NCBI GenBank assembly: GCA_021793115.1
Contig: JAJYTJ010000001.1
Coordinates: forward strand, 4,849-68,848
Length of the DNA: 64,000 nucleotides
Reading direction: 5' to 3'
Source: Actinomycetes bacterium
GTDB taxonomy: Bacteria; Actinomycetota; Actinomycetes; Actinomycetales; Cellulomonadaceae
This document shows, piece by piece, positions 26,675 through 34,858 of the stretch. Both the position numbers and the translations under genes were made by a program. The notes beneath the pieces are model-generated. The model had not been told where the DNA came from, ran no database searches, and saw only the letters and a list, made by a program, of their open reading frames with translations. Each line of letters starts with the position of its first letter. The stretch's first letter is position 1.

Positions 26675-27913
26675 ATGAAAAGCCGAGTTGCGGTCACGGT
26701 CGCGATCTTGTTCATTGCGTTGCAGGGCGAGGGAATGAACCTCATCACCCCGGCCCTGCAGACCATCGCGACTGCGTTCCCCAGCGTGCCGTTCAGTTCA
26801 ATCGTACTTGTGGTGACCATCACCAACCTTGTGTTGATCCCGATCTCGCTGCTCATCGGCGTGATCGACCGACGGATCATCACATCAAAGAACCTTGCCA
26901 TCATCGGCTTGGTCTTGTTCGTTGTCGCGGGTGCGGCACCCTACTTCCTGACGAACTTCGCCGCCATCTTGGTCGCGCGCGGCTTCTACGGGATCGGGCT
27001 CGCCCTGTGCACCGTCCTGCCCGCCTCGCTCATGCTGCAGTACTTCAAGGACTCCAGCCAGGCCCGCCTGATGGGCTACGCGACCGCGACGCGAACCTTG
27101 GGCGGTGTGGTGAGTGCCGCGATCGGTGGGGTCCTGGCGGTCAGCGGCTGGCAGTACGCGTTCCTAGGGCACCTCATCGCGATCCCCTCGCTGATTGCGG
27201 TCGTGATCTGGCTCCCGCGCGACGAGCTTCCCGCGCGCGCCTCGCGCGCCGAGCGGGCCGGCAGAGCGCCCGCAGAGCGCCTTCCCGCGTCGATCTATCT
27301 GGTTGCGGTCGTCGCGCTCGTCATGGCGCTGACCGTCTACCCGATCCTGACCTTCATGTCGACGATCATCGCCGATCAGCATCTCGGCAACGCTGCGACC
27401 GCAGGTCTGGCCAACTCGATCTTCGCTGGGGGTGGCGTCGTGGCTGGGTTGCTGTATCCCCTGCTCAAGAAGCTGTCCGCGAGGTACGTCATCACGCTGG
27501 GATTCGTCCTGCTCATTGCCGGTCAGGCGTGCATGATCAGCGCCGCCAGCGTCGCGATGCTCATTGCGGCGTCGGCGCTCGCCGGCATTGCGTTCGGCGT
27601 AATCCTCACCGAGGTCTTCGTCCTGTGCGACCAGCTGAGCCCGAACTCCCGGGTCTCGATGGGTGTCGGGCTGGCGGTCGGGTTCATGAACATCGGTGCG
27701 TTCGCCTCCGCCTACCTGTTCACCTGGGTGATGGGCCTGCTCGGGCAGAGCGACCTGCGGCTGTCGTTCGTTACCGGTGTGGTCATCAACGTCGTCGTCG
27801 CGACCGCGTTCACCCTCGTCGTCTCGCGAGCTCAGCTCAAGCCCCCCGCTCCACGGGAGGAGACCCCCGCACCAGAGCCGGAGCCTGCAGAGCTCGCCGC
27901 CGATCAGGCCTGA
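26675..27913 (+). CDS. MFS transporter, probable substrate importer
   Basis: A 412-residue major facilitator with about 12 helices and a Pro/Glu-rich C-terminal tail. ATG 26675 was chosen because GAGGAG lies eight bases upstream. Earlier in-frame starts fall near or inside the terminator hairpin. It lies first in a three-gene unit with a carboxylesterase and an SDR. This context suggests uptake of the compound degraded by the cargo, although efflux cannot be excluded. The DNA is somewhat less GC-rich than that of the transfer genes. Confidence 0.85.
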   Translation: MKSRVAVTVAILFIALQGEGMNLITPALQTIATAFPSVPFSSIVLVVTITNLVLIPISLLIGVIDRRIITSKNLAIIGLVLFVVAGAAPYFLTNFAAILVARGFYGIGLALCTVLPASLMLQYFKDSSQARLMGYATATRTLGGVVSAAIGGVLAVSGWQYAFLGHLIAIPSLIAVVIWLPRDELPARASRAERAGRAPAERLPASIYLVAVVALVMALTVYPILTFMSTIIADQHLGNAATAGLANSIFAGGGVVAGLLYPLLKKLSARYVITLGFVLLIAGQACMISAASVAMLIAASALAGIAFGVILTEVFVLCDQLSPNSRVSMGVGLAVGFMNIGAFASAYLFTWVMGLLGQSDLRLSFVTGVVINVVVATAFTLVVSRAQLKPPAPREETPAPEPEPAELAADQA

Positions 27914-27967
27914 CCCGAGGGACAGCTCAACCCCGCACGCGACCGAAGAGGAGGAGGAGAAGCGCAG

Positions 27968-29515
27968 ATGCCGAGCAGCAGGGACGTCGTGATCGAGACC
28001 ATTGCCGGCCCCGTGCGAGGAGAGTTGCGCCCGGACGGTGTCCAGGTCTTTCGGGGGATCCCCTATGCGGAGCCCCCGATCGGCCCGCTGCGCTTCGCCG
28101 CCTCGGTGCCCGTCGAACCCTGGACGGAACCGCGCGACGCCACGTCCTTCGGCCCGACCGTTCCCCAGGGCCGGGTCCCGGAGCCGTTCGGCACGATCAT
28201 GGCTCCGGTTCACCTCGCGGGAGAGGACTGCCTCTCGCTGAACGTCTGGGCGCCCGCCGCGCGTGACGACGGAGGACGACCCGTCTTGGTCTGGATCCAC
28301 GGCGGCGGGTTCCTCGCCGGCTCCGGGTCGGATCCCCACTACGACGGGTCGTCCTTCGCCCGCGACGGCGTGGTGTGCGTGACCTTCAACTACCGGGTTG
28401 GTGCGCTGGGTTTCCTGCGGGTGCCCGGCGTCACCGGGTCCGGCAACGCCGGGCTGCTCGACCAGGTCGCCGTGCTGCGGTGGGTACAGGAGAACATCGC
28501 GGCCTTCGGCGGCGACCCGGGTTTGGTCACCATCGCAGGCGAGAGCGCGGGAGCGCAGTTCATCTCCGCGCTCATGGCGATGCCGGCCGCCTCAGGGCTC
28601 TTCCAGCGCGCGGTGATGTCCAGCGGCAGCCCCCGCGTCGCGGTGAGCACCTCCACCGCGGACGAGGTCGTCCTGCTGATGGCCGATCACCTGGGCATCG
28701 ATCGCGATGACACCGCCGCATGGCAGGCGCTCGGCACCGAACGGCTGCTCACCGCGCAGGCCGAGGTCACCGCGATCGTCGACGGACGCCTCCCGGGTAC
28801 TCCCGCGGAGCTCGCCTGCGACGCGATCCCTACCGCCTTCCGCCCGGTGTACGGAACCGCCGAGCTGCCCACACGGCCGTTGGAGGCCATCCGGGCCGGG
28901 GCTGCGGCGGGCGTCCCGTGCCTGATCGGTGGGATGGGGGAGGAGTTCCGGTGCCTGTTCGACGACGTGACGCTGCCCGAGGAGTACCTGCGGGACATGG
29001 TCGCGCTCGGGTTCGGGGCGGGGGCGGAGGGCCGGCCCGCCGACGTCGACACGGTGATCGACACGTATCGCACGCACCGCAGCGCCGTGACAAACGCCGA
29101 CGTCGTGAGCGCGGTGATGGCCGACTGGATGTTCGGGATGCCCTCCTCGCGGTTGGCCGACGCCCAGGCCGAGCACGCCGAGGTCTACGCCTACCGCGTC
29201 GACTGGGCGTTGGGCCGCTGGGGCGCGAGCCACACCGTGGACATCGTCCTCGCCTTCGACACGCTCGACACGGACTCCGCCCGCACGGTGATCGGCGACG
29301 TTGACGCTACGTCGGTCGCCGCTGTCCTGCACGGGGCGTGGGTCGAGTTCGTGCGCACCGGGGTGCCCGTGGCGGAATCCGCGCCGGACGCCACGAGCTG
29401 GCCGCGGTACGACACGAGCACCCGGCGGACCCTGGTCATCGACAGGTCCACGCACGTCGAGAACGACCCTCGTGCCGCTGAACGACAGCTCTGGGACGTC
29501 ACGTTCCTCGGCTGA
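27968..29515 (+). CDS. Type-B carboxylesterase
   Basis: A 515-residue alpha/beta-hydrolase of the carboxylesterase/cholinesterase family. The oxyanion-hole motif is HGGGF near residue 111. The nucleophile Ser lies in GESAG near 194, the likely acid Glu in GGMGEEF near 320 and the catalytic His in GASHTVD near 422. There is no signal peptide, so it acts in the cytoplasm on an imported ester. A run of AGGAGGAGG precedes the ATG. With the MFS importer and the SDR it probably carries out the first steps, ester cleavage followed by alcohol oxidation, before the aldolase operon takes over. Confidence 0.92.
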   Translation: MPSSRDVVIETIAGPVRGELRPDGVQVFRGIPYAEPPIGPLRFAASVPVEPWTEPRDATSFGPTVPQGRVPEPFGTIMAPVHLAGEDCLSLNVWAPAARDDGGRPVLVWIHGGGFLAGSGSDPHYDGSSFARDGVVCVTFNYRVGALGFLRVPGVTGSGNAGLLDQVAVLRWVQENIAAFGGDPGLVTIAGESAGAQFISALMAMPAASGLFQRAVMSSGSPRVAVSTSTADEVVLLMADHLGIDRDDTAAWQALGTERLLTAQAEVTAIVDGRLPGTPAELACDAIPTAFRPVYGTAELPTRPLEAIRAGAAAGVPCLIGGMGEEFRCLFDDVTLPEEYLRDMVALGFGAGAEGRPADVDTVIDTYRTHRSAVTNADVVSAVMADWMFGMPSSRLADAQAEHAEVYAYRVDWALGRWGASHTVDIVLAFDTLDTDSARTVIGDVDATSVAAVLHGAWVEFVRTGVPVAESAPDATSWPRYDTSTRRTLVIDRSTHVENDPRAAERQLWDVTFLG

Positions 29516-29557
29516 GCCCGCAGCGGGCGCCCGCACCGACACCCCAGGAGCCGCACG

Positions 29558-30337
29558 ATGACAACACCCACCCACCCTGCGCTCAGCGGGCACGCCGCGC
29601 TGGTCACCGGAGCCTCCAGCGGCATCGGGCGAGCCGTCGCCGTTCGGCTGAGGGCGCTTGGCATGGACGTCGCGCTCCTCGCCCGTCGCACCGACCGGCT
29701 GCGCGAGATCGTCGACGGCGCCGGCAGCGGCGGCCCCGGCCGTGCGATCGCTGTCGAGACCGACCTCACCCGCCGGGACGACGTCACCAGCGCTGTCCAT
29801 CAGGTAGTGGCCGAGCTCGGGCGCCTGGACGTGCTCGTCAACGCCGCCGGGGTAATGCTGCTCGGCCCCGCCGCCGACGCGCCGCTGGAGGAGTGGTGGC
29901 AGATGATCGACGTCAACCTCACCGCCACCATGAGCCTGACGCACGCCGCGATCCCGGCTCTTCTCGACGCCGCGGCGACCTCCGGCAGAGGCACCGCCGA
30001 CATCGTCAACATCAGCTCGACCGCGGGACGCGTCGCACGCAAGAGCAGCGCCGGCTACGCCGCGACCAAGCACGGGCTCAACGCCTTTACCGAGTCCATC
30101 CGGCAAGACCTCGCAGCGAGCCATGTCCGGGTCGCCGTCGTCGAACCCGGCGGCACCGCCACCGAGCTGATGAGCCACAATCGACCAGGGGTCCGGGACG
30201 CGCTCGTGCGTGCCTCGGAAGATCTTGACCTGCTTGCACCGGAGGACATCGCCGACGCAGTCGAGTACGTCGTGACCCGCCCTGCGCGGGTCGCGGTCGC
30301 CGAGATCCTCGTCCGACCATGGAATCAGGACTCCTGA
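29558..30337 (+). CDS. SDR-family oxidoreductase
   Basis: A 259-residue classical SDR with TGASSGIG near residue 17, NAAG near 91, catalytic Ser in ISST near 151 and the YAATK motif near 167. ARRT after strand beta-2 suggests NADP. The last gene of the MFS-esterase-SDR unit, 42 bp after the esterase gene, with an AGGAG SD. It probably oxidises the alcohol released by the esterase, or reduces a keto intermediate. It is not closely similar to the other SDR at 16.8 kb, so this is not a duplication. Confidence 0.92.
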   Translation: MTTPTHPALSGHAALVTGASSGIGRAVAVRLRALGMDVALLARRTDRLREIVDGAGSGGPGRAIAVETDLTRRDDVTSAVHQVVAELGRLDVLVNAAGVMLLGPAADAPLEEWWQMIDVNLTATMSLTHAAIPALLDAAATSGRGTADIVNISSTAGRVARKSSAGYAATKHGLNAFTESIRQDLAASHVRVAVVEPGGTATELMSHNRPGVRDALVRASEDLDLLAPEDIADAVEYVVTRPARVAVAEILVRPWNQDS

Positions 30338-30760
30338 TCGGGTGGCCGACGAACAGCGACACCAGGCCCTGGTGTTCCGGTGCAGCAGCGGGGTGCGGTC
30401 GGCGACCGTGAGGATGCGGGGGTCTGGGCGCTTGATCACGGCGCCGGGGTGGGCCCAAGTGGTGAGCACCAGAGGGGCCGAGCCTGGCACGTCCGTCGCC
30501 AACCCAACGCTGCAACGGTCAACTCTGACTTGACACTGCAGACCGGAAGTTGCCATGACCGGGAAGGTGGGCGAACCACCAGCACCACCGCGGCACGCGG
30601 CACGCGGATTCGCCCTGCTGCACAGGCTCCAGCTGTCAAATCCGCGTTTACCCGGGACCCTCCTGCCTCGACTGAAAGAGGTGTGGTCGGTCGGCTGGTC
30701 GGGTTCGGGACGGCGGGCTGGACGGACTGCTCGGTTCGGTCGGGGCCGGGCGCGGGCGGG
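30338..30760. other. Gene-free gap at the cargo/transfer-module junction
   Basis: 423 bp without a convincing gene. ACACCAGG (30359-30366) and CCTGGTGT (30368-30375) form a compact palindrome 22 bases after the SDR stop and may act as terminator. A minus-strand stretch (about 30325-30475) can be read as an uninterrupted, protein-like sequence without a plausible start, possibly a gene remnant. The remainder is GC-rich and featureless. It marks the right edge of the cargo. No insertion sequence or long direct repeat was seen. Confidence 0.5.
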
Positions 30761-31771
30761 TCAGCGGGTCAGGTCCGGTGGGCGACGGCTGGTCGTACGG
30801 CTCGTCGGGGCGGTGAAGTCGTGCAGGGCGGTCTGCCGGTCGACGCTGGGGGATGTGCGGCGTCCGGCCTCGATGAGGCCCCGGACTTCGTCGGCGGTGG
30901 TGACCAGGCGTGCCAGCCCGGCGGCGATGACCCGGTGGGTGCCGCTGCTGGCGGCGGAGGTGACCGGTCCGGGGAAGGCGGCGACGGTGCGGTGCAGGTC
31001 GTGCGCGCGTTGCACGGTGTCGAGCGACCCGGAGCGGTAGGCGGCCTCGACGACGACGGTCGCGCCGGAGGTTGCGGCCACGATGCGGTTGCGTTGCAGG
31101 AGGCGTGCACGGCTCAGAGTGGTTCCGGGCGGCGCCTCGGTGACCACGGCGCCGGTCTGGGTGATCCGGGTGAGCAGGTCGGTGTTGCCGGCCGGGTAGT
31201 AGCGCCCGAGCCCGGAGGCGAGCACGGCGACGGTGCCGGCCGGTGCGGTGAGCGCGCCACGGTGCGCGGCGGCGTCGATGCCGTACGCGCCGCCGGAGAC
31301 GATGGTGTAGCCGGCGTCGGCCAGGTCGGCGGCGGTCTGCTGGGCGACGTTCTCGCCGTACTGCGTGGCGGCGCGCGAGCCGACGACGGCGACCTTGGCG
31401 TGCAGGGGGCGGGTGAGCAGCCGGGCGTCGCCCCTGGAGAACAGGACGAGCGGCGCGGACGAGCCGAGGTCGTCCAGGCCGGTCGGCCACATCGGGTCAC
31501 CGGGCGCGATGACGTCGAGGTCGAGGCGCTCGCACGCATCGAGAGCGTCGGTGATCTCGTGCGTGCCGGAGGGTTGGCGGACCTGTTGCCGCCAGGCTGC
31601 GAACCAGTTGCCGGGCAGGCCGAGCGGGACGGTCGCGTCGGGGTCCATCGCCAGCAGCAGCGTCTCGCCGGTGCCGAGGCGGTCGACCAGGAGCCCGGTG
31701 ACCGGGTGGCCGGGTGGAGTGATGAGGGCGAGCTGGATGCGGCGGGTGCGATCGTCGGACGAGAGGGTCAT
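30761..31771 (-). CDS. DprA/Smf-family protein encoded on the ICE
   Basis: A 336-residue protein with the DprA Rossmann-like core: VVGSRAAT, SGGAYGID followed by AAH, and GLGRYYPAGN. DprA proteins bind single-stranded DNA and load RecA during transformation. ICE copies may protect or process the incoming strand. No C-terminal winged helix is evident. ATG 31771 has AGGAGG upstream. It is transcribed with and behind the ParB-like gene, across a 93-bp gap holding a strong hairpin. Confidence 0.9.
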   Translation of the reverse strand: MTLSSDDRTRRIQLALITPPGHPVTGLLVDRLGTGETLLLAMDPDATVPLGLPGNWFAAWRQQVRQPSGTHEITDALDACERLDLDVIAPGDPMWPTGLDDLGSSAPLVLFSRGDARLLTRPLHAKVAVVGSRAATQYGENVAQQTAADLADAGYTIVSGGAYGIDAAAHRGALTAPAGTVAVLASGLGRYYPAGNTDLLTRITQTGAVVTEAPPGTTLSRARLLQRNRIVAATSGATVVVEAAYRSGSLDTVQRAHDLHRTVAAFPGPVTSAASSGTHRVIAAGLARLVTTADEVRGLIEAGRRTSPSVDRQTALHDFTAPTSRTTSRRPPDLTR

Positions 31772-31816
31772 GGCCTGCCTCCTGGTGGTGCGGCGGCACG
31801 GTGCCGCCTGCACGCA

Positions 31817-31849
31817 CAGGTGCCGCCCGCTAGCTGCGGGCGGCACCTG
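31817..31849. terminator. Perfect hairpin between parB-like and dprA-like genes
   Basis: A 14-bp perfect stem (31817-31830 with 31836-31849; core GGTGCCGCCCGC) with a 5-base loop sits 16 bases after the parB-like stop on the minus strand. No T-run follows. It may terminate or attenuate transcription into the dprA-like gene. A ParB-binding site is an alternative, since such sites are palindromes near parB. Its arm carries the GCACCT element also found in other gaps of this ICE. Confidence 0.5.
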
Positions 31850-31864
31850 GCAGGGCGCGGTGGG

Positions 31865-33508
31865 CTACTCGTCGGCGTCGTCGTCCTGCGACCAGTCGCC
31901 GTCGGACTCGTCGTAGGTCTCGTCGTCGTCCGCGTCGGCCTGGTCGTCGTCCGGCTCGATCTCGTTGTCGGCGGGCTGGGCGGGCGTGATCCCCAGGACC
32001 AGGTTCTCCACGTCGGACAGCGTGTAGCCCCAGCCCTTGATCGCGGTGAAGTAGGTCACGTCGGCGTTGTCGGGGTTCCGCCAGGTGTTGGTTCTGGTGG
32101 CCTGTTCGAGGGCGCCAAGGACGACGGCGAGCAGCACGGTCGTCGCCTTGGCCGGGTTGGCGTCCAGGAGCGCGGCCAGCGGGTGCTTCCTGCCCCACTC
32201 GTACGTGCCGCCGACCAGGCTGGCGGCGACCTCCTGGTGCGTGCTCAGGGCGGTGGCGAGCCGGGCGGGGTGCGCGACGGCGACGGTGGCGACGAACGCC
32301 AGGGCGTTCTTCGGGGTGGTCTTGCGTGCCAGGAAGGTCGCCAGCCACTCGCGGCGCACGACCTCGGCGCTGGGCCATGCCTTGTTGTTGGCGATGAGTT
32401 CGCGCCGCTCGCGCTTCTGCTGCTCGGTCCAGCCGGTCGCGGCCTGGCCGTTCGTGCGCCGCTTCTTCAGGCCGTGGGTGCGCCAGTCGGTGACGAAGTG
32501 GCCGACCTCGATGCCGTTGTAGGACTCGCGGATGGCGACCCGGTAGCCGGGACGTCCGGCAAAGGTGTCGGGGTTCAGGTCGGTGCCGTCGGCTTCGGTC
32601 AGGTCGGCCAGGTGCAGGGTGTTCTTGTCCTCCCAGCGGGGCCAGGCGATGACCTGGATGCTCCGCTCGGCGTACTGCGCGGTGAGGTCGGCGATCTGCT
32701 GGTCGGTCTTGCGCTGGTCGCGGATGCGCTGGGCTTCGTGGGCGAAGCCATCCGGGTTGCGGCGGGCGACGTCCCGCAGCTTCTTGACGGTGGTGGGGTC
32801 GTCCTCGAACTCGATGAGGGTCGCGGCCTGGTTGAGCGTGAGGTCGTGCTCGACCACGGCGGCCGTGGCGGTGTCCGAGGCGGCGACCTTCAGCCCGGCC
32901 TGCACCAGCGTGCGCTTGGTGTGGGTGGCCTTGGCGATCGCGGTGACGGACAGGCCCTCCAACTGCAACTGCCGCCAGGCGCCGATGCGGTCGGTGTCGG
33001 TCAGGTCGGCGCGCTGCTCGTTGGTGTCGTACTGCTCGGTGACGCGCGAGACGACGCCGGTGCCGGGGTCGGTGACGTAGACCGGGACGGTGGGCCGCTC
33101 GGCCTTGATCGCGCCCAGCACGCGGCGCTTGCCGTCGCGGACGGTGACCTGACCGTCGCCCGCCAGGTAGGCGCGCACCGGCAAGAGGACGCCACGGTCG
33201 CGGATGGACTCCACGAACGGGTCGTCCAGGTCGGCGTCGGTGCGGATGTTGTCCTCGAACGCCACGGTGCGCGGGTCCAGGTGGACCAGGTAGCCGGTCT
33301 CGTCGGGCGCCTGCTCGTCCTGCCCGATGCTGGGCTCGGCGTCTTCGGCCGGGACGCTGGGGTCCTCGGTCGCCTCGGCCGGGTCGTCGGACTCGCTGGC
33401 GGGCTCCGGCAGGGTGTCAGGCTGGTCGGGCTCGACGGTGACGGTCTGGTCGGTCGTGGCGGTGGCGTCGTCGTCCTGCAGGTTGGCCGCGATGGTGATG
33501 GTGCTCAT
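31865..33508 (-). CDS. ParB-family protein, large
   Basis: A 547-residue protein. A very acidic, low-complexity N-terminus (~70 residues) precedes a ParB/Spo0J nuclease-like domain, with RDRGVLLPV, RDGKRR and TEQYDTNEQRAD matching boxes I-II. A helix-turn-helix (SVTAIAKATHTKRTLVQAGL) follows near residue 180-200. The C-terminal ~250 residues are unlike standard ParB and end in an acidic tail. AAGGAG precedes the ATG. No ParA is encoded in the window. ICE ParB-like proteins may stabilise the excised circle or regulate transfer. Confidence 0.88.
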   Translation of the reverse strand: MSTITIAANLQDDDATATTDQTVTVEPDQPDTLPEPASESDDPAEATEDPSVPAEDAEPSIGQDEQAPDETGYLVHLDPRTVAFEDNIRTDADLDDPFVESIRDRGVLLPVRAYLAGDGQVTVRDGKRRVLGAIKAERPTVPVYVTDPGTGVVSRVTEQYDTNEQRADLTDTDRIGAWRQLQLEGLSVTAIAKATHTKRTLVQAGLKVAASDTATAAVVEHDLTLNQAATLIEFEDDPTTVKKLRDVARRNPDGFAHEAQRIRDQRKTDQQIADLTAQYAERSIQVIAWPRWEDKNTLHLADLTEADGTDLNPDTFAGRPGYRVAIRESYNGIEVGHFVTDWRTHGLKKRRTNGQAATGWTEQQKRERRELIANNKAWPSAEVVRREWLATFLARKTTPKNALAFVATVAVAHPARLATALSTHQEVAASLVGGTYEWGRKHPLAALLDANPAKATTVLLAVVLGALEQATRTNTWRNPDNADVTYFTAIKGWGYTLSDVENLVLGITPAQPADNEIEPDDDQADADDDETYDESDGDWSQDDDADE

Positions 33509-33575
33509 GGCTGGGTCTCCTTGACTCGTTGCGGTTGGAGCGCAGGAGCCGCCGGGCCTGGTTGGTGTGGCCCTT

Positions 33576-33614
33576 GGGAACCTGCGCGCCTTTCGGCACC
33601 TGCCGGAAGTTCCC
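33576..33614. promoter_or_regulatory. Inverted repeat in the parB-araC divergent region
   Basis: GGGAAC (33576-33581) and GTTCCC (33609-33614) flank a GC-rich core containing GCACCTGCCGG (33596-33606). It lies in the 257-bp gap between the divergent parB-like and AraC-type genes and so could be a shared operator or leader structure. No clear -10/-35 elements were recognised. Confidence 0.35.
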
Positions 33615-33765
33615 GGAGGGGTCGGTCGTCAAGGGACCGTGGAATACCGGACCGGACCGAGCGCAGCGAGGGCCGGGAGGATATGCCGCGAAAGCCCTTG
33701 ACTGCCGATCCCGCAGGGATACGTTCGGCTGCCGAAACGGCACTTGACCTGCGTCGATCCGCTGC

Positions 33766-34671
33766 ATGAGCGGCACTGCCAGTCGCGAATGTGGGGCAGA
33801 TGGACCGGCAGCTGCGGCGCAGTCAGCGCGCCGCGTGCCGGGGCGGCCCCGCCCGGTGTGCGCGATGCGTGACCGGCTGCACGCCGGGGCGGTGACGGCG
33901 TTCGGTCCGCGGATGCACGTGTCGATGGTGGTCTCGGGCGTGGTGGACCTGTCCGAGTCGCACGGCACGCTGCGCGTCAGCGCCGGTGAGCTCGTCGTGG
34001 TGCCGGCTGGACACCGCGGCATCGTGCGGGCGGTGCAGGAGTCCGACTCGCTGGTCGTGATGCTCGACGAGGCGTTCGTCGTCGACGTGCTGGGCTGGAC
34101 GACGTCGAGCGGTGGTCTGCACCGAGCCTGGCGTCCCGGCGAGCGGTCGGCGATGTACCGGGTGCGGCTGCGACCGGGAGCGACGATGTCCTTCGAGCGC
34201 CGGTTCCTCAAGACGGTCACCACGATCCGCACCCGCACGCCACTGCGGGCGATGTCGGCGGCCCTCGGTCTGCTGTCGCGGGTGGAGCCGCTTATGGCCG
34301 GCGACGACGAACTGGTGATCTCCCGCCCGGTGCCGCTGCGCCCCGAGGTCGCCGAAGCTCGGCGCCTGATGACCGACGAGTTCGCACAGCCGTGGACGGT
34401 GCCGGAGCTGTCCGACCGGGTGGGCCTATCCGCCTCGGCGCTGACCCGCGCTTTCCGGGCGGGGCTGGGCGTGAGTCCGGCGGCCTACCTGCGCCAGGTG
34501 CGGTTGGCGCGGTTCACCGCGCTGCTGACCGGCACCAGCGTGGGCGTGGCGGAGGCTGCGTGGCGGGTCGGCTGGTCGTCCCCGTCGCAGGCGCGGGCGC
34601 TGACGATCCGGCAGTACGGCGCTCCGCCGAGTGCGCTGCGCCGCCGGGACGAGCGGGCCTCGTCCGATTAG
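33766..34671 (+). CDS. AraC-family regulator of the ICE
   Basis: A 301-residue protein. The C-terminal ~100 residues form an AraC/XylS double helix-turn-helix (WTVPELSDRVGLSASALTRA, then VAEAAWRVGWSSPSQ). The N-terminal half looks like a cupin-type sensor (LRVSAGELVVVPAG). It is divergent from the ParB-like gene and heads toward the transfer genes. It is a good candidate for the switch that activates conjugation or partition genes. The inducer is unknown. The start is uncertain, because several in-frame codons near 33766-33870 lack a strong SD. Confidence 0.85.
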   Translation: MSGTASRECGADGPAAAAQSARRVPGRPRPVCAMRDRLHAGAVTAFGPRMHVSMVVSGVVDLSESHGTLRVSAGELVVVPAGHRGIVRAVQESDSLVVMLDEAFVVDVLGWTTSSGGLHRAWRPGERSAMYRVRLRPGATMSFERRFLKTVTTIRTRTPLRAMSAALGLLSRVEPLMAGDDELVISRPVPLRPEVAEARRLMTDEFAQPWTVPELSDRVGLSASALTRAFRAGLGVSPAAYLRQVRLARFTALLTGTSVGVAEAAWRVGWSSPSQARALTIRQYGAPPSALRRRDERASSD

Positions 34672-34795
34672 TCCGCGCACGCCCACCGGATCGGCGCGCG
34701 GCCCGCCTGGTTCCCGGCGTCCTGGGTATCGGTCCTGGTCAAGGTCCTGTGAATGGCCGATGCCGTCTGGACAAGGACATGTGGCGGCACGGTCA

Positions 34796-34851
34796 CACCT
34801 CCTGGTGCACGCGACCGACAGCCGCCGGCCTTGCGGCGGGCCAGGGAGGTG
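34796..34851 (+). promoter_or_regulatory. Anti-SD hairpin before ardC
   Basis: CACCTCC (34796-34802) is fully complementary to GGAGGTG (34845-34851), which is the SD of the ArdC gene (ATG 34859). The intervening bases contain a second hairpin (GCCGC with GCGGC). In the mRNA this would close the SD in a stem and hold translation down until it is melted or bound. It is one of several such arrangements in this ICE. Confidence 0.5.
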
Positions 34852-34858
34852 ACGGCCG

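Noticed and set aside
16816..30337. The two SDR genes as a duplication
   Set aside because: They differ in length, motif details and neighbours, and sit in different regulatory units.
14027..30760. Left attachment site inside the window
   Set aside because: I looked through the gaps for a copy of the tRNA-Pro 3' end and found none. This was done by eye and is not exhaustive.
30380..33769. Very long plus-strand reading frame opposite the dprA- and parB-like genes
   Set aside because: It mirrors real minus-strand genes with recognisable domains and has the Val/Gly/Arg-rich composition of an antisense frame in GC-rich DNA.
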